Source of the DNA: a virus
Virus record (IMG/VR): IMGVR_UViG_3300035181_000107
Coordinates: 1 to 44,260 of that record
Direction: 5' to 3' (one strand)
DNA: 44,260 bases
Below the pieces are notes generated by a model that ran no database searches, was not told the DNA's origin, and saw only the letters and a program-made list of their open reading frames with translations. Below, in pieces: positions 7,921-17,547 of the stretch (position 1 is its first letter; each line of letters starts with the position of its first letter). Both the position numbers and the translations under genes were made by a program.

Positions 7921-10900
7921 TCAATTAGTGATATAGGGATCACCGCCCATAAGAACCTGAACCTTCTTAGCAAATGGATTCTGAAGCTGTGCAGTAATCT
8001 TCTGAGCCTCATTCGTATTTGCATTTTTCATTTCATTAAGCATCCACTTATTAAAGTTCTGTTGCTTACCTCCATTCTTTGCATACTCTGCGGCAAATTG
8101 TCCTACCTGATCTTCGGACGGAACTAGCCCATTAATTGCAGATGCTTTCACTGCCTCACCAATCTTATTCAGATGGTCATGATCTGCTTGTTGGTAAGAA
8201 TGGATACGAAACATTCCATCATTCACAAGAGCTTCATCAAGAGGGCGGCCACCAGAAAGTCTACTAAGGCTAGCCAAAGAAACCAAGTCATTAGAGAACA
8301 GGATTGATCCCTTGGTAGTTGTAGAATATACCTGACCAGCTGGCCCAGTAGCTTCCAATACTTGTGCCATTCCTGCAAGCGGTCTTGATATACCATTGTG
8401 TTCCATCCCTTGTAAAAATGAGGACCAAACATCTGCACCATTCGCCATCTTACTCATTGTCTCTTTAATTCCACCAAGTACGTTGGTGAATCCAGAAACA
8501 AATGGTACATCCTTAATTGCTGTAGGAACCACAGTCAAAGATCTTGGATTAATATCTCCACGAGAATACAGATTGGTCCGCAAGAGATCAGAGGGTAAGC
8601 CATACATGATGAGATCGCCCATCTGTTTACCTGCAGCCCCATAAGTTGCATCATATAAGTCAACATGGTTTGTATTTCCTGAAGCAGTTCCAACAATGTG
8701 AGAGTTAATGAATTGGAAACCTGGCAATCCATTCAAGCCAAAGAGAGTTCCCTGCAAGCCCATGAGCATGGCAGTATCTTTCTTCGCACCCTCTGCGGAA
8801 TACCGGAATAGATTCTGCATCATGTTGAACTGATAAGATTGGAATAAACCAATAGCATTACCAATTGGACCTTGGAACATCAGAGGTCTCTGAGATGCTA
8901 CAGTATTTCCATCCACCCGATTCACGAAAGTATTGATGTATGAATGGCTCTCTTGCCGAGTAAGCAGCCCGCCGGACTCTGCTAGATCTGTCAATTGGCG
9001 CATCACATCAGCAGAAATGAATCGGTTATAATCTTCAGCAAAGTTATTACCAGTGTATTTGCGACCAAGCGCACTGAGTTCTTTTGCAGTAGCAAATGCT
9101 CTATTCAGTCGAGAGTCCAGATCTGCTACAGTCTCAGTTCCTTTCAATGCAAAATCATCCATAATGTTATGGAACTTCTGGGCATCACCAGTAATATAAC
9201 CTGCATCCTTATACCGTTTCGCCAAGACTCCATCACCTTTCCAGCCATCCTCAAAGAAGTTCTTCTGAGCCTGACCATAAAGTTTCAGCGGAGATAAAAC
9301 TAGATCACCTTGGCCAGTCATGTCGATCTTAGCAAGATCTGCAAGCTTACCTGCAAGTTTCTTATCTCCAGCATTGATTGCATCTACTAACTGTTTAGTC
9401 TCTGTTCCCCGCAAGACATTAGCACCTATCGCATTTACCAAACCATTGAGAGGGTCTAGTCCCAGGGTGAATGTGGACATGATTCCATTAGCCGCCCGAA
9501 CGAACTTGGTAAGTTCCCCTTTTGGTGCTGTGTGATTTACCAGTAGGTCCAAAGCCGCATCCCGATACCCGGTCTTCATACCATACTTCTCAATGGTATC
9601 ATTAATTCTGGCCGCATCATAAGGTGTGCGAGTATTATTCCATACATCCTTAACTGCACCAACCGCGCGCGAAACCGACTCATCCAAGAATTTATTGAAC
9701 CCATAAAGCATCTGGGACTCAGGAGCTTTTGAGATATCAAGTGCAGTCTTGATGTAATCCAGATATGGATTCTTCCCAGAAGCTTCGATGCGAGCGGTAC
9801 TGGTAGCTCCAAGTGTAGAACCTTCCACCCGAGAGTATGCCTTGCCCTGATCTTCTAGGAAATCAAATCCTTTCTGATTCTTAGCACGCATCAGTTCCAT
9901 TGCAAGTACATCATCCTCGCGCAGATGCTGTTGCACCACATCATTTACAATCTTCTGTGGATCAGTCTTAGTAAAATGCTCGCTATATATCCCCTTGTTC
10001 TTCAGTTCCGAATCAATGTAAGATTCATTCAGAGTGCGCGAATATTCATAATCTCCGTAAGCTCGATGGAACTCTTCTGTGTCAGATTTCATATGAACCC
10101 GATAGCCAGATTGCTCTGCGCTAGATGCAAGCTCTTGGAGTTTCCCAGGTGTGTTAGCAAAGATCATTGTGGTATGACCTTGGCCTCGAACCTTATCATC
10201 TTTCACGAAAGCAAAGTATGGATAATCTTTTGGGTTCGGGCGAACTGGCCGAAATACGGCAGGATCTTTTGCATCTACCATTCCCTGAGCGGCGCGGATC
10301 TCAGAGAAAGTTCCCTGTCTTGCGCCAGATCTTGCAAGCATAGCATCCACAAGCTGATGAGTTTCTGGATTATTGAACTTGATATTATCGCCTCCAGCAA
10401 CCACATCATCCAGAACTAGACCATCAGCCTTGCCTTTTTCCAAAGCAAGTTTCACATCTTTGGTAATCAGATACTCTTCACCATTCTCAGTATGACGAAC
10501 CCACTGTTTGGCACTCCGAGTAACCTGCTGGTTCATAGCAGAGAATTCTATTGAGGCATCTAGATTTTTTCCTAGCGCTGCCAATGGACCTTGCAAAGTA
10601 TCACTGGTAGTTTGGCGGAAAGCTTGCTTAAGTTTCGAGGTGACTGCTCCATAGCCTTGTACAATACTCTCCATTGTCCCATAACCACCAGTAGCAAATG
10701 CACCAATCTTTGCACCAGCGCCACCACGATTAGCAGACCAGAGTTGATCTTCAGTAAATTGTGGGATGGCAGAATTAAGTTCTCCAGTAGCTTTCGCAAT
10801 TACTGCATCCATGCGATCTTGGAAGAGTTTCTCTTGAGTCTTAATCCAAGTAGCTCCATCCATCACATGGCCGTTAGCATCTGCAAGCATATCTTCCGGA

Positions 10901-12771
10901 ACCCTACGAGCAACTTTCGCATAGGTAGGAAGGAAACGAGGATCAGCATCAGCGGCGCCGGGAAGTTTGCGAGACTCTTTATATGCCTGATAGTCTGATT
11001 TCGCTGTCTGCCACGCCAGATAATCTTTTGCATCATCTCCCATAGCTGTGCGATCAAGTCTAGAGACTTTGGTATTAACAATCTTCCCTACTGATTCCGC
11101 CACTACATCAACATCTTCCCCCTCAGATTTAAATGCACGCTTCATCATCATCTGATTAGCAACTTCTTCTTTAGTCTCTACCAGCGTCTTCCACAGTTCT
11201 TCCCTAGAAGTGAATCCATCTTTGACTATCTGTCCTGTATTGTCTGCAAGTTTCACATCTAGCCGTCCCATCCGATAGGCAGTTTCCAGGAGTGGAATAT
11301 CGTTCATATGAATAACTGGTGCTTCTTTTCCCAGATCTTCCAGTTTACTTGCCCAGATATATCGAGCCTCAGCTTCTGTGTGTGCAGTAGTCCCAAGCTT
11401 GGTAGACGCATCCCAGAGCTTACCTTGCTTGAACTTATAAGATTCAACCTTATTAAGCACAGCAGCTTGCAGATCTTTCATACCTCCCAAGCCTACTGAG
11501 TCTGCAATGGATTTCACCAAAGGCTCGCCAGCTTGCACTGAGCCAGATCCCTCACCTGTGAGTTTCACATAATTAACTTGTAGCCCTTCTGGCACAGGCT
11601 TACCTGCCTTAACTGCTGCGGCAATCTCAGTCTCTACCTTTGTCATAACTCCTGGACGAACCAGTTGATCTGCATGGAGTATTCCTTCCATGATCTGCCC
11701 AGAAGAGAGACCTACATAAGAATCCGCAACCATGTTGGTAACAGAAAGATCTGCACCCTTAGCTAGAGAATTAGTATCAGCTCGCATATCATTCAATATT
11801 CGAGTCTGCTTCTGTTCTAGATTCTTGACAGAATTATTGTATAGAGTTACTTGCTCTTGTGTGGCCCCGGGACCTGGAGGAAGAATAGATACAGCAGTTT
11901 CCAGATCTTGCTGGTTCCGAATGATGTTCAGATCTGGCCGAGAGAGTTCCTGCTGAAGAGCCCTGGCAGTTTCAAACTTGGACTCCCGCTCAAAGATCTT
12001 AACTTTCCCCAGGATCTTTCCATACGTAGAAGCTCCCTCAAGAACTCCTCCAATGGCGCCGCCGAGAATACCTCCCATCAAAAGATTCTTAGCAATGTCT
12101 CCTGGAGTTTGATTCTCCAAGATAGGAGACTTGAACATAGTTGCTTGCACAGCTGTTTCAAATGCTACACCTTCGAGAGCCTGCTGCCAAGTTCCACTAG
12201 CAAGAGCTTTGATGCCAGCTTGATTAATTGCACTAAAAGTAGCGGAGGCTGCATTAATATCATGCGCAGCCATATCAATGTACGCTGCAGTTTTCGGAAC
12301 TAGCAGACCCGTGGCACGCGCAAGATTAGTACCAATGATTCCAGTACTCTGGGCTCCTTTGAGCATAGCTTGCCCAGCATTCAGAACTTTAATACCTCCA
12401 AGCCCAGGAAGGAAAGAGCTGGCAATGAATCCTACCAGATCTGCCGACTCACGATTCTGATCATAATACGCACCCAAATTAGAATCAAGAGCCGTAGTCA
12501 CTTTAGATGTATCAACTTCTTCCGCACCAAGACCTGCCATGTTACCAATAGCAACTCCAGAGTTATAAAGCTGCGCACCGCCGGAGATTATAGAGACTGC
12601 TGCAAATTTCAGCCCATTCTCAACACGATCTCCCCAAGTAGTTGGATCGAACCAAGAGGAGTTCTGGTTCCCTAGGTTATGATTATCTGCAGCTAGGAGA
12701 TAGGAAGGGACTTCTGCTTCAGTTCCAGCTGGGCCAAGACCAGTTTCTTGGTTAAATAGATTAGGCATCAA
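7921..12771 (-). CDS. Giant internal virion (ejection) protein candidate, 1616 aa
   Basis: This is the longest gene in the genome. The N-terminus has alternating Gly/Ala-rich hydrophobic stretches (AAVSIISGGAQL, SSFLPGLGGIKVLNAGQAML, LLMGGILGGAIGGVLEGAS) with long polar helices between them. The middle is charged and helical. The C-terminal quarter (about 1250-1500) again alternates hydrophobic stretches with polar text such as GLFQSYQFNMMQNLFRY. This resembles the very large proteins that podoviruses carry inside the capsid and eject to form a trans-envelope channel (T7 gp16 and N4-type analogues). I see no clear lysozyme, transglycosylase or protease motif. Its position after two other large candidates (12778 and 14382) supports a three-protein ejection set. 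Confidence 0.65.
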   Translation of the reverse strand: MMPNLFNQETGLGPAGTEAEVPSYLLAADNHNLGNQNSSWFDPTTWGDRVENGLKFAAVSIISGGAQLYNSGVAIGNMAGLGAEEVDTSKVTTALDSNLGAYYDQNRESADLVGFIASSFLPGLGGIKVLNAGQAMLKGAQSTGIIGTNLARATGLLVPKTAAYIDMAAHDINAASATFSAINQAGIKALASGTWQQALEGVAFETAVQATMFKSPILENQTPGDIAKNLLMGGILGGAIGGVLEGASTYGKILGKVKIFERESKFETARALQQELSRPDLNIIRNQQDLETAVSILPPGPGATQEQVTLYNNSVKNLEQKQTRILNDMRADTNSLAKGADLSVTNMVADSYVGLSSGQIMEGILHADQLVRPGVMTKVETEIAAAVKAGKPVPEGLQVNYVKLTGEGSGSVQAGEPLVKSIADSVGLGGMKDLQAAVLNKVESYKFKQGKLWDASTKLGTTAHTEAEARYIWASKLEDLGKEAPVIHMNDIPLLETAYRMGRLDVKLADNTGQIVKDGFTSREELWKTLVETKEEVANQMMMKRAFKSEGEDVDVVAESVGKIVNTKVSRLDRTAMGDDAKDYLAWQTAKSDYQAYKESRKLPGAADADPRFLPTYAKVARRVPEDMLADANGHVMDGATWIKTQEKLFQDRMDAVIAKATGELNSAIPQFTEDQLWSANRGGAGAKIGAFATGGYGTMESIVQGYGAVTSKLKQAFRQTTSDTLQGPLAALGKNLDASIEFSAMNQQVTRSAKQWVRHTENGEEYLITKDVKLALEKGKADGLVLDDVVAGGDNIKFNNPETHQLVDAMLARSGARQGTFSEIRAAQGMVDAKDPAVFRPVRPNPKDYPYFAFVKDDKVRGQGHTTMIFANTPGKLQELASSAEQSGYRVHMKSDTEEFHRAYGDYEYSRTLNESYIDSELKNKGIYSEHFTKTDPQKIVNDVVQQHLREDDVLAMELMRAKNQKGFDFLEDQGKAYSRVEGSTLGATSTARIEASGKNPYLDYIKTALDISKAPESQMLYGFNKFLDESVSRAVGAVKDVWNNTRTPYDAARINDTIEKYGMKTGYRDAALDLLVNHTAPKGELTKFVRAANGIMSTFTLGLDPLNGLVNAIGANVLRGTETKQLVDAINAGDKKLAGKLADLAKIDMTGQGDLVLSPLKLYGQAQKNFFEDGWKGDGVLAKRYKDAGYITGDAQKFHNIMDDFALKGTETVADLDSRLNRAFATAKELSALGRKYTGNNFAEDYNRFISADVMRQLTDLAESGGLLTRQESHSYINTFVNRVDGNTVASQRPLMFQGPIGNAIGLFQSYQFNMMQNLFRYSAEGAKKDTAMLMGLQGTLFGLNGLPGFQFINSHIVGTASGNTNHVDLYDATYGAAGKQMGDLIMYGLPSDLLRTNLYSRGDINPRSLTVVPTAIKDVPFVSGFTNVLGGIKETMSKMANGADVWSSFLQGMEHNGISRPLAGMAQVLEATGPAGQVYSTTTKGSILFSNDLVSLASLSRLSGGRPLDEALVNDGMFRIHSYQQADHDHLNKIGEAVKASAINGLVPSEDQVGQFAAEYAKNGGKQQNFNKWMLNEMKNANTNEAQKITAQLQNPFAKKVQVLMGGDPYITN

Positions 12772-12777
12772 AGATTC

Positions 12778-14382
12778 CTAGTTGAATATGAATGGATTGG
12801 TACGGCCGCGAGCAAGAGCAGTGTTGAGAGCCCTAGATACATCAGCTGGTTTAGTAAGATCCACAATGGCAGTTCCGCCAAGGATGACATCAGGTGTGAG
12901 TTGGATCTTAGTGTTATAAGATTTCATTGATTCAGTAGGAACAATACCGAACTTAGGCAAATCCTTAGTTGCTAGATTGGTAAGAACTCCCTTCTGATAC
13001 AGAGCCGTAATTCCTTGGGATGCCTCATCAATTGTAAGTTTCTTTGAGTTTACTCCAGCCAAAGCTGCAGCAAATACATCAGCCCCGGAGTTAAGTTTAG
13101 CCCCTGCAGCAACAGCAGGTACCAGAACTTCTTGAGCTAGTTTGGTATCAAAAACCGCAGGCAGAGAGAGAAGCTCAGATGTAGCTCCAATATTAAATAG
13201 ATTCGAGGAACCTGGCTCAATGTCTTTAAGCATTGCAGATACTTTCTTATTTATAGTCTGATTCAACACTGTAACTTTCTGATCCTTAGGAATTACTTGA
13301 TTATCTGATACTTCTTGGTAAGTTATATCAAAGAGAGTTTTAATTCCTTGTTGAGCAGGAGTGAAAGATAGCTTGATATTATTTTGCAGTGTATCAATCA
13401 CCTGAGATGGAGAACCTCCCAGAACTCCGGACTGACCTGCCATATATGCTTCAGATGCTTCCTTACCTGCAGGAGAATTCAATCTCAGCAGCATCAAGTA
13501 TTGGCGAGCCACCTTTGGAGATGCTGTTAAATCTGGAGCATTTGCCCCATACATAACTTTCAATCCTTGTTGCATACGATCAATAAAGAACTCATCTCCT
13601 TCTTTGGCATGGAGTTTCTCTTCTCTATTCCAATCGAATTCCTGCTTATGCAAAGCATAGGTATCCATAGCAAGTCTCAAATGTTCCTGAGCATTCTGCG
13701 CCCCAAGAGCCTGAAACTGCAAAGCCATCTTCTCACGAGTCGCCTGGATAGCTTCAGTCAATCCTTGGATATTATATCCCAATCCATCCACAGTAGACTT
13801 ATTTGCAGCAACTTGCGCCGCATCCAAAGTATTCTTAGCATTCGCATCGATGGAAGCTTGAGTTATACTCTGGGTAAAATTCGCTTGATTCTTCGCACTC
13901 GTATTTGCAATCTCATTCAGTTCATCAATATGAGCTTTCGTTTCCCGCTCAATATTATCGGCAGCATTGTACTGACGAATGTCATCATTGATTGTGAACT
14001 GATTAAGAATATGTTGCAGAGGGTTATCCATGAATCCAACAGATTGTTTCTCTTGCATTCCCTGCAACAACTGCGCCTTCTGCTTATATGCGCCATTCAG
14101 AGTATCTACCAGACCGGTTAGAACTTCCCCTTGCTGGTTCATATCGGTACCTGTGATCGCACCAATCATTAGCCGCGCATTCTGTGTTGCCAAATCTGCA
14201 GAATCTTTCTGTTCTTGAATGATTGTATTATTCAGGCCAATATCAAGTTGCGCCGAAGCAGTAGCATCCATCAATTTCTGTTGGCTACTCCGACCTTGCT
14301 GGATCTGAGTGGATGCAGAATCAATAGAAGCTTCTGCTGATTTCGAAGCTGCCAAGATTGGATTAAGATTTGGGAGTCCCAT
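12778..14382 (-). CDS. Internal virion protein candidate, 534 aa
   Basis: An almost wholly helical protein rich in Gln, Ala and Asn. Residues 10-260 look like long coiled-coil helices (AQLDIGLNNTIIQEQKDSAD, NQFTINDDIRQYNAADNIER). A more globular C-terminal half ends in ALNTALARGRTNPFIFN. No enzymatic motif is visible. The stop is six bases before the start of the 1616-aa gene, and the start overlaps the stop of the preceding 530-aa gene by one base, so the three are co-translated. Composition and context suggest a T7 gp14/gp15-like ejection component; sequence homology is not claimed. Confidence 0.58.
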   Translation of the reverse strand: MGLPNLNPILAASKSAEASIDSASTQIQQGRSSQQKLMDATASAQLDIGLNNTIIQEQKDSADLATQNARLMIGAITGTDMNQQGEVLTGLVDTLNGAYKQKAQLLQGMQEKQSVGFMDNPLQHILNQFTINDDIRQYNAADNIERETKAHIDELNEIANTSAKNQANFTQSITQASIDANAKNTLDAAQVAANKSTVDGLGYNIQGLTEAIQATREKMALQFQALGAQNAQEHLRLAMDTYALHKQEFDWNREEKLHAKEGDEFFIDRMQQGLKVMYGANAPDLTASPKVARQYLMLLRLNSPAGKEASEAYMAGQSGVLGGSPSQVIDTLQNNIKLSFTPAQQGIKTLFDITYQEVSDNQVIPKDQKVTVLNQTINKKVSAMLKDIEPGSSNLFNIGATSELLSLPAVFDTKLAQEVLVPAVAAGAKLNSGADVFAAALAGVNSKKLTIDEASQGITALYQKGVLTNLATKDLPKFGIVPTESMKSYNTKIQLTPDVILGGTAIVDLTKPADVSRALNTALARGRTNPFIFN

Positions 14383-15974
14383 TAGATTCTTCCTTGTATT
14401 TTTTGTGCTTTGGCTGCAATTGGATTGAACTTTTGTTCCATCTTGTTGAATACATCATCACCAAACATCTTACGCATCATCTCAGTTGTCTGGGCTGTAA
14501 TAACAGTTTCACCATTGGAGACTTTAAGATTGATAGAATCAGATGTTCCAGTTCCAGGTCCTGAGATATTACCTCCAGTAGCAGCTACTCCAGCAGAACC
14601 TTCTCCACTACCTAGTCCAGAAGAATCTCCTAGACCGTCTCCAGCTCCCAGACCTAAGCCAAGTCCTAGACCATCTCCAATAGATCCTGCATCTGTAGCA
14701 TCTTGTGCGATAGCATCATTCACTGCTTGCATAGAAAGAGTTCCTGTAGGATCTGTATCATCAGGAGTTGCCATAGATGAGATATCTTGTGGAGTAGAAT
14801 TCACTGCATTGTTCACAGTAGATAGCATTCCAAGTACAGAAGGTGCATGACCTAGTGCCATTCCAAGAGCTATTCCTGCAATGCCGCTACCAAATCCCCC
14901 AAGAGTTCCATTAGATGGGCCTCCTCCAGCTCCTGTACTTCCAGCATCCTGACTTACTACATCATAAGCTTTAGAAGTTGCTGTCCTAGCTACAGTAGGA
15001 GTAGCAGATGTGGTAGAGGTAGTAGTTCCAGTAGATCCTGGCATTGATCCTGTTGCCATCGAACTTCTGGGACTTGTATCAACTGCGCCATTCGCAGAGA
15101 TAATTGGATTCACAACTGGAGTTGGATTAATGGCGGCCGGAGTCCTATCAACTCCTGTAATTCCTACAACTCCACCAGTTGCATATCCTGGAGCGCGTAC
15201 CATTCCACCGTTCTTAAGGCCAAAGAGAGAACTGAAGAAATCTCCAATTCCTCCACCGCCAGAATCTGCTAGATCCAATGCATCAGAAACTCCTGGCTCA
15301 AGAGTACTTGCAGCATCTATACCTGCACCAGTCCCTAGATCCAGGAGAGAGGATCCAAGATCAGAAGAACCGAAAAGATTATCTAGTCCTTCAGTTCCAT
15401 AGTTTGCACCAATGTCACTGGCAGTTCCGGTGGTAAGAGTTGTGCCAAGATTAGAGTTACTAAATGGATCTGTAACTGAATCAGCCATTGATCCCATCCC
15501 GGTGAATCCGCTTCCACCGCCCATTGCTGAATCTATCCAAGAGGTTGGATCTACCTTATTGCCTAGTTTCTTCAACAGGGGCGCACCGACTTGAGTTAGC
15601 AACAGACTCTTGGCAGTATCTCCGAGTCTGGAACTACTCAATGGACCTGGATTAGAAGTAGTCCTAGTTCCCCCAGAGGTAGTTTCAGTTGTTGTACTTC
15701 CTGCTGCCTTTGCCAGAATGTTCCCTGCTACCTGTGAACGTCCTAGCTGCAGTGTTGTATCTCCATATCCAGAGATTCCTGCAGAATGTCCTGCCATCGC
15801 AAGCGGTAGCATTTCCTGGGAAATCAGTTGATTCAACTGTTCCGCAGTAAGATTAGACTTAGTTGTAGAAGTACGAGTAGTAGGAGAATCAACAGTCTGC
15901 GTTTCTTTCCCATTGAACAAGTCCAGTATGTTAGTTAGATTTGCAATAGGATCTGTTAAAGGTAACTGTGCCAT
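14382..15974 (-). CDS. Gly/Ser/Thr-rich internal virion protein candidate, 530 aa
   Basis: Very low complexity: Thr/Ser/Gly-rich linkers surround short repeats such as FKNGGMVRAPGYATGGVV (near residue 255) and a hydrophobic Gly/Ala stretch (GFGSGIAGIALGMALGHAPS). The C-terminus carries GGNISGPGTGTSDSINLKVS followed by NGETVITAQ, a form of the GPGTGTSDSI...LSNGE(F/Y)V motif that recurs in phage internal or tail proteins of otherwise unrelated sequence. The gene lies between the holin and the 534-aa candidate and is probably part of the same ejection set. No catalytic site is seen. Confidence 0.58.
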   Translation of the reverse strand: MAQLPLTDPIANLTNILDLFNGKETQTVDSPTTRTSTTKSNLTAEQLNQLISQEMLPLAMAGHSAGISGYGDTTLQLGRSQVAGNILAKAAGSTTTETTSGGTRTTSNPGPLSSSRLGDTAKSLLLTQVGAPLLKKLGNKVDPTSWIDSAMGGGSGFTGMGSMADSVTDPFSNSNLGTTLTTGTASDIGANYGTEGLDNLFGSSDLGSSLLDLGTGAGIDAASTLEPGVSDALDLADSGGGGIGDFFSSLFGLKNGGMVRAPGYATGGVVGITGVDRTPAAINPTPVVNPIISANGAVDTSPRSSMATGSMPGSTGTTTSTTSATPTVARTATSKAYDVVSQDAGSTGAGGGPSNGTLGGFGSGIAGIALGMALGHAPSVLGMLSTVNNAVNSTPQDISSMATPDDTDPTGTLSMQAVNDAIAQDATDAGSIGDGLGLGLGLGAGDGLGDSSGLGSGEGSAGVAATGGNISGPGTGTSDSINLKVSNGETVITAQTTEMMRKMFGDDVFNKMEQKFNPIAAKAQKIQGRI

Positions 15975-15976
15975 TA

Positions 15977-16495
15977 TTAATTCCTCTCAACCATTGAAAT
16001 AGAACTGGCGCTAGAAGAGTTCTTAGCTTTAAGCATATCAGTAACAAAGGGCATTACATTCATAACTGCTCGCTCCCCGAATAGGAATCCTAACACCAGG
16101 AAATTAACTACCCAGAATGCATTAGATACAATCGGATCAGTCAACTTCCACATTCCAGAGAACACACCATAGTCGAGATAGATTGTTGCATATCCCCAGA
16201 TTGGCCTTTGGGCGCCTCGTAGGAATAGCATGATCGGACCAACCAATGGAAGGGATTTCAAATCTGAAGCAGTTCCCTCATACATCTCAATCCTGGCATT
16301 AAGATCTTTCTCAGCCTCTTGCTGGGCCCGAGAGAACTCAATAGTCTTCTGCAGTTCTATCTGCTGAGCCGCCAATGCAATATTAGCTTTCTGCTCAGGA
16401 GTCATGTCAGGAGGAAAGTAATCTTTGATCCCATCCAGAATCACTTTACCAAGACCACCCGTTGCCACATTAGCAAGAGAATCAAAGAAGCTCAT
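15977..16495 (-). CDS. GTA-type three-TM holin
   Basis: 172 aa. A charged amphipathic N-terminal half (PEQKANIALAAQQIELQKTI, EFSRAQQEAEKDLNARIEMY) is followed by hydrophobic segments around LPLVGPIMLFLRGAQRPIW, GYATIYLDYGVFSGMW and NAFWVVNFLVLGFLFGERAV. The RPIWGY and FLFGERAV landmarks are typical of the holin family first described in gene transfer agents. It would act in the inner membrane, releasing the endolysin or collapsing membrane potential. The start overlaps the end of the M15 peptidase gene by ATGA, so holin and peptidase form a coupled lysis pair. Confidence 0.78.
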   Translation of the reverse strand: MSFFDSLANVATGGLGKVILDGIKDYFPPDMTPEQKANIALAAQQIELQKTIEFSRAQQEAEKDLNARIEMYEGTASDLKSLPLVGPIMLFLRGAQRPIWGYATIYLDYGVFSGMWKLTDPIVSNAFWVVNFLVLGFLFGERAVMNVMPFVTDMLKAKNSSSASSISMVERN

Positions 16496-16974
16496 AGTGG
16501 ATTACCTTTCTTATCAGTTAGCCCTCGGGCGTATTCACGAGTTTCAAGTAAGGATAGCACTTCATTCTTCTGAGTGGCACCGGGGAGACTGTTGAATGAT
16601 ATATGAACCCACGTGTGTTCTAGGATCAGTTGATCGAAGGCTATATATTTAACCATGCCAATTAGACTCTTACAGATCTTTAGAGGATCTCCAAAAGGAG
16701 GACAAATAAAATCTACTGCCTCTCCTCGTACATGTTGGGAAGTTGGCTTAGCTCCAAGATGAGAGTTAACAGCTAGGGATCGATACCAAGAATTAATTGT
16801 GAGTGGTCTAGAGCCGAGAAGGGATCTCACTCTTTCCATTCCTTCTGCAGTGTTCATCACTTTCTCTAAGAGTTCTACTGGTAAGGAGTTATCATACCCA
16901 AATCTGGAAGCAGTTTCTGAGTGCTCTACCTCTGCAAGGGAGAAATGTTCTGTGAGTCTAGAAGGCAGTGCCAT
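16492..16974 (-). CDS. M15-type peptidase, endolysin candidate
   Basis: 160 aa. The zinc-binding motif of Peptidase_M15 (D-Ala-D-Ala carboxypeptidase-like) is clear: TSQHVRGEAVDF (H81, D88) and WVHISF (H124), with EHTWVH offering E119 as the catalytic base. NSWYRSLAVNSHLGAKPTSQ is the usual lead-in. It should cleave peptide cross-links of peptidoglycan. No signal peptide is present, so it depends on the holin encoded immediately downstream with an ATGA overlap. It could also be a virion-carried muralytic enzyme, since virion genes surround it, but the coupling to the holin favours an endolysin. Confidence 0.88.
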   Translation of the reverse strand: MALPSRLTEHFSLAEVEHSETASRFGYDNSLPVELLEKVMNTAEGMERVRSLLGSRPLTINSWYRSLAVNSHLGAKPTSQHVRGEAVDFICPPFGDPLKICKSLIGMVKYIAFDQLILEHTWVHISFNSLPGATQKNEVLSLLETREYARGLTDKKGNPL

Positions 16975-16996
16975 AATAGTTTCCTAGGGTTGGGAC

Positions 16997-17545
16997 TTAT
17001 ACAAGATCAGGACGGAAAATAAGGGCAGTTTGTCCAACTGCAAAACCAACTCTCTGAAGCACAGTTCCAGCCCCTGCAGCAACTAAGCCAGCAGTATTGG
17101 ATAGATAGTATGTAGTTCCTGGAGTTAGGCCGCCGATAAGCCTGCAAACTCCCTCACCTACAAACTCTCCAAAGGCTCCAGATTTAACAGAGGTAGTAGC
17201 AAACCCATGAGCTGGTTTACCTACAGCAGTTGCATTAGCTAGGCGGATTCTTGGATCTCCTGCAGAGGAGTAAACATTAATAAGTTGACCTGCATTTATA
17301 TCTTCTGTAGCTAGCGCATATCCCCTAGTTAGATACTGCAAGCGATACTTGGAAATCTCAAGAGTTCCCCATGTAGATGGATCTGGAGAATCCGCGCCAC
17401 AATAGATATCAATAGCATTTTGCAATACCTTGATAGCATTCCTGATCTTTAGATTGTCTGTATAAACATCTGGATATTTGGTGGCATCCACTTCTGGCGC
17501 TGCCGAGAGTCCTGTGTTTGTACTATAGCCTTGTCTACTTGCCAT
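16997..17545 (-). CDS. Hypothetical virion protein, 182 aa
   Basis: Mostly beta. The segment from about residue 75 to the end (GYALATEDINAGQLINVYSS ... GFATTSVKSGAFGEFVGEGV ... GLTPGTTYYLSNTAGLVA ... VGFAVGQTALIFRP) matches the pattern of small beta-barrel modules in phage tail or decoration proteins that end with GxAVG.T.L.F.P. The first 70 residues are helical. It follows the nozzle-like gene with a gap of two bases. Structural, probably a tail or head appendage; no exact family is assigned. Confidence 0.62.
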   Translation of the reverse strand: MASRQGYSTNTGLSAAPEVDATKYPDVYTDNLKIRNAIKVLQNAIDIYCGADSPDPSTWGTLEISKYRLQYLTRGYALATEDINAGQLINVYSSAGDPRIRLANATAVGKPAHGFATTSVKSGAFGEFVGEGVCRLIGGLTPGTTYYLSNTAGLVAAGAGTVLQRVGFAVGQTALIFRPDLV

Positions 17546-17547
17546 AC

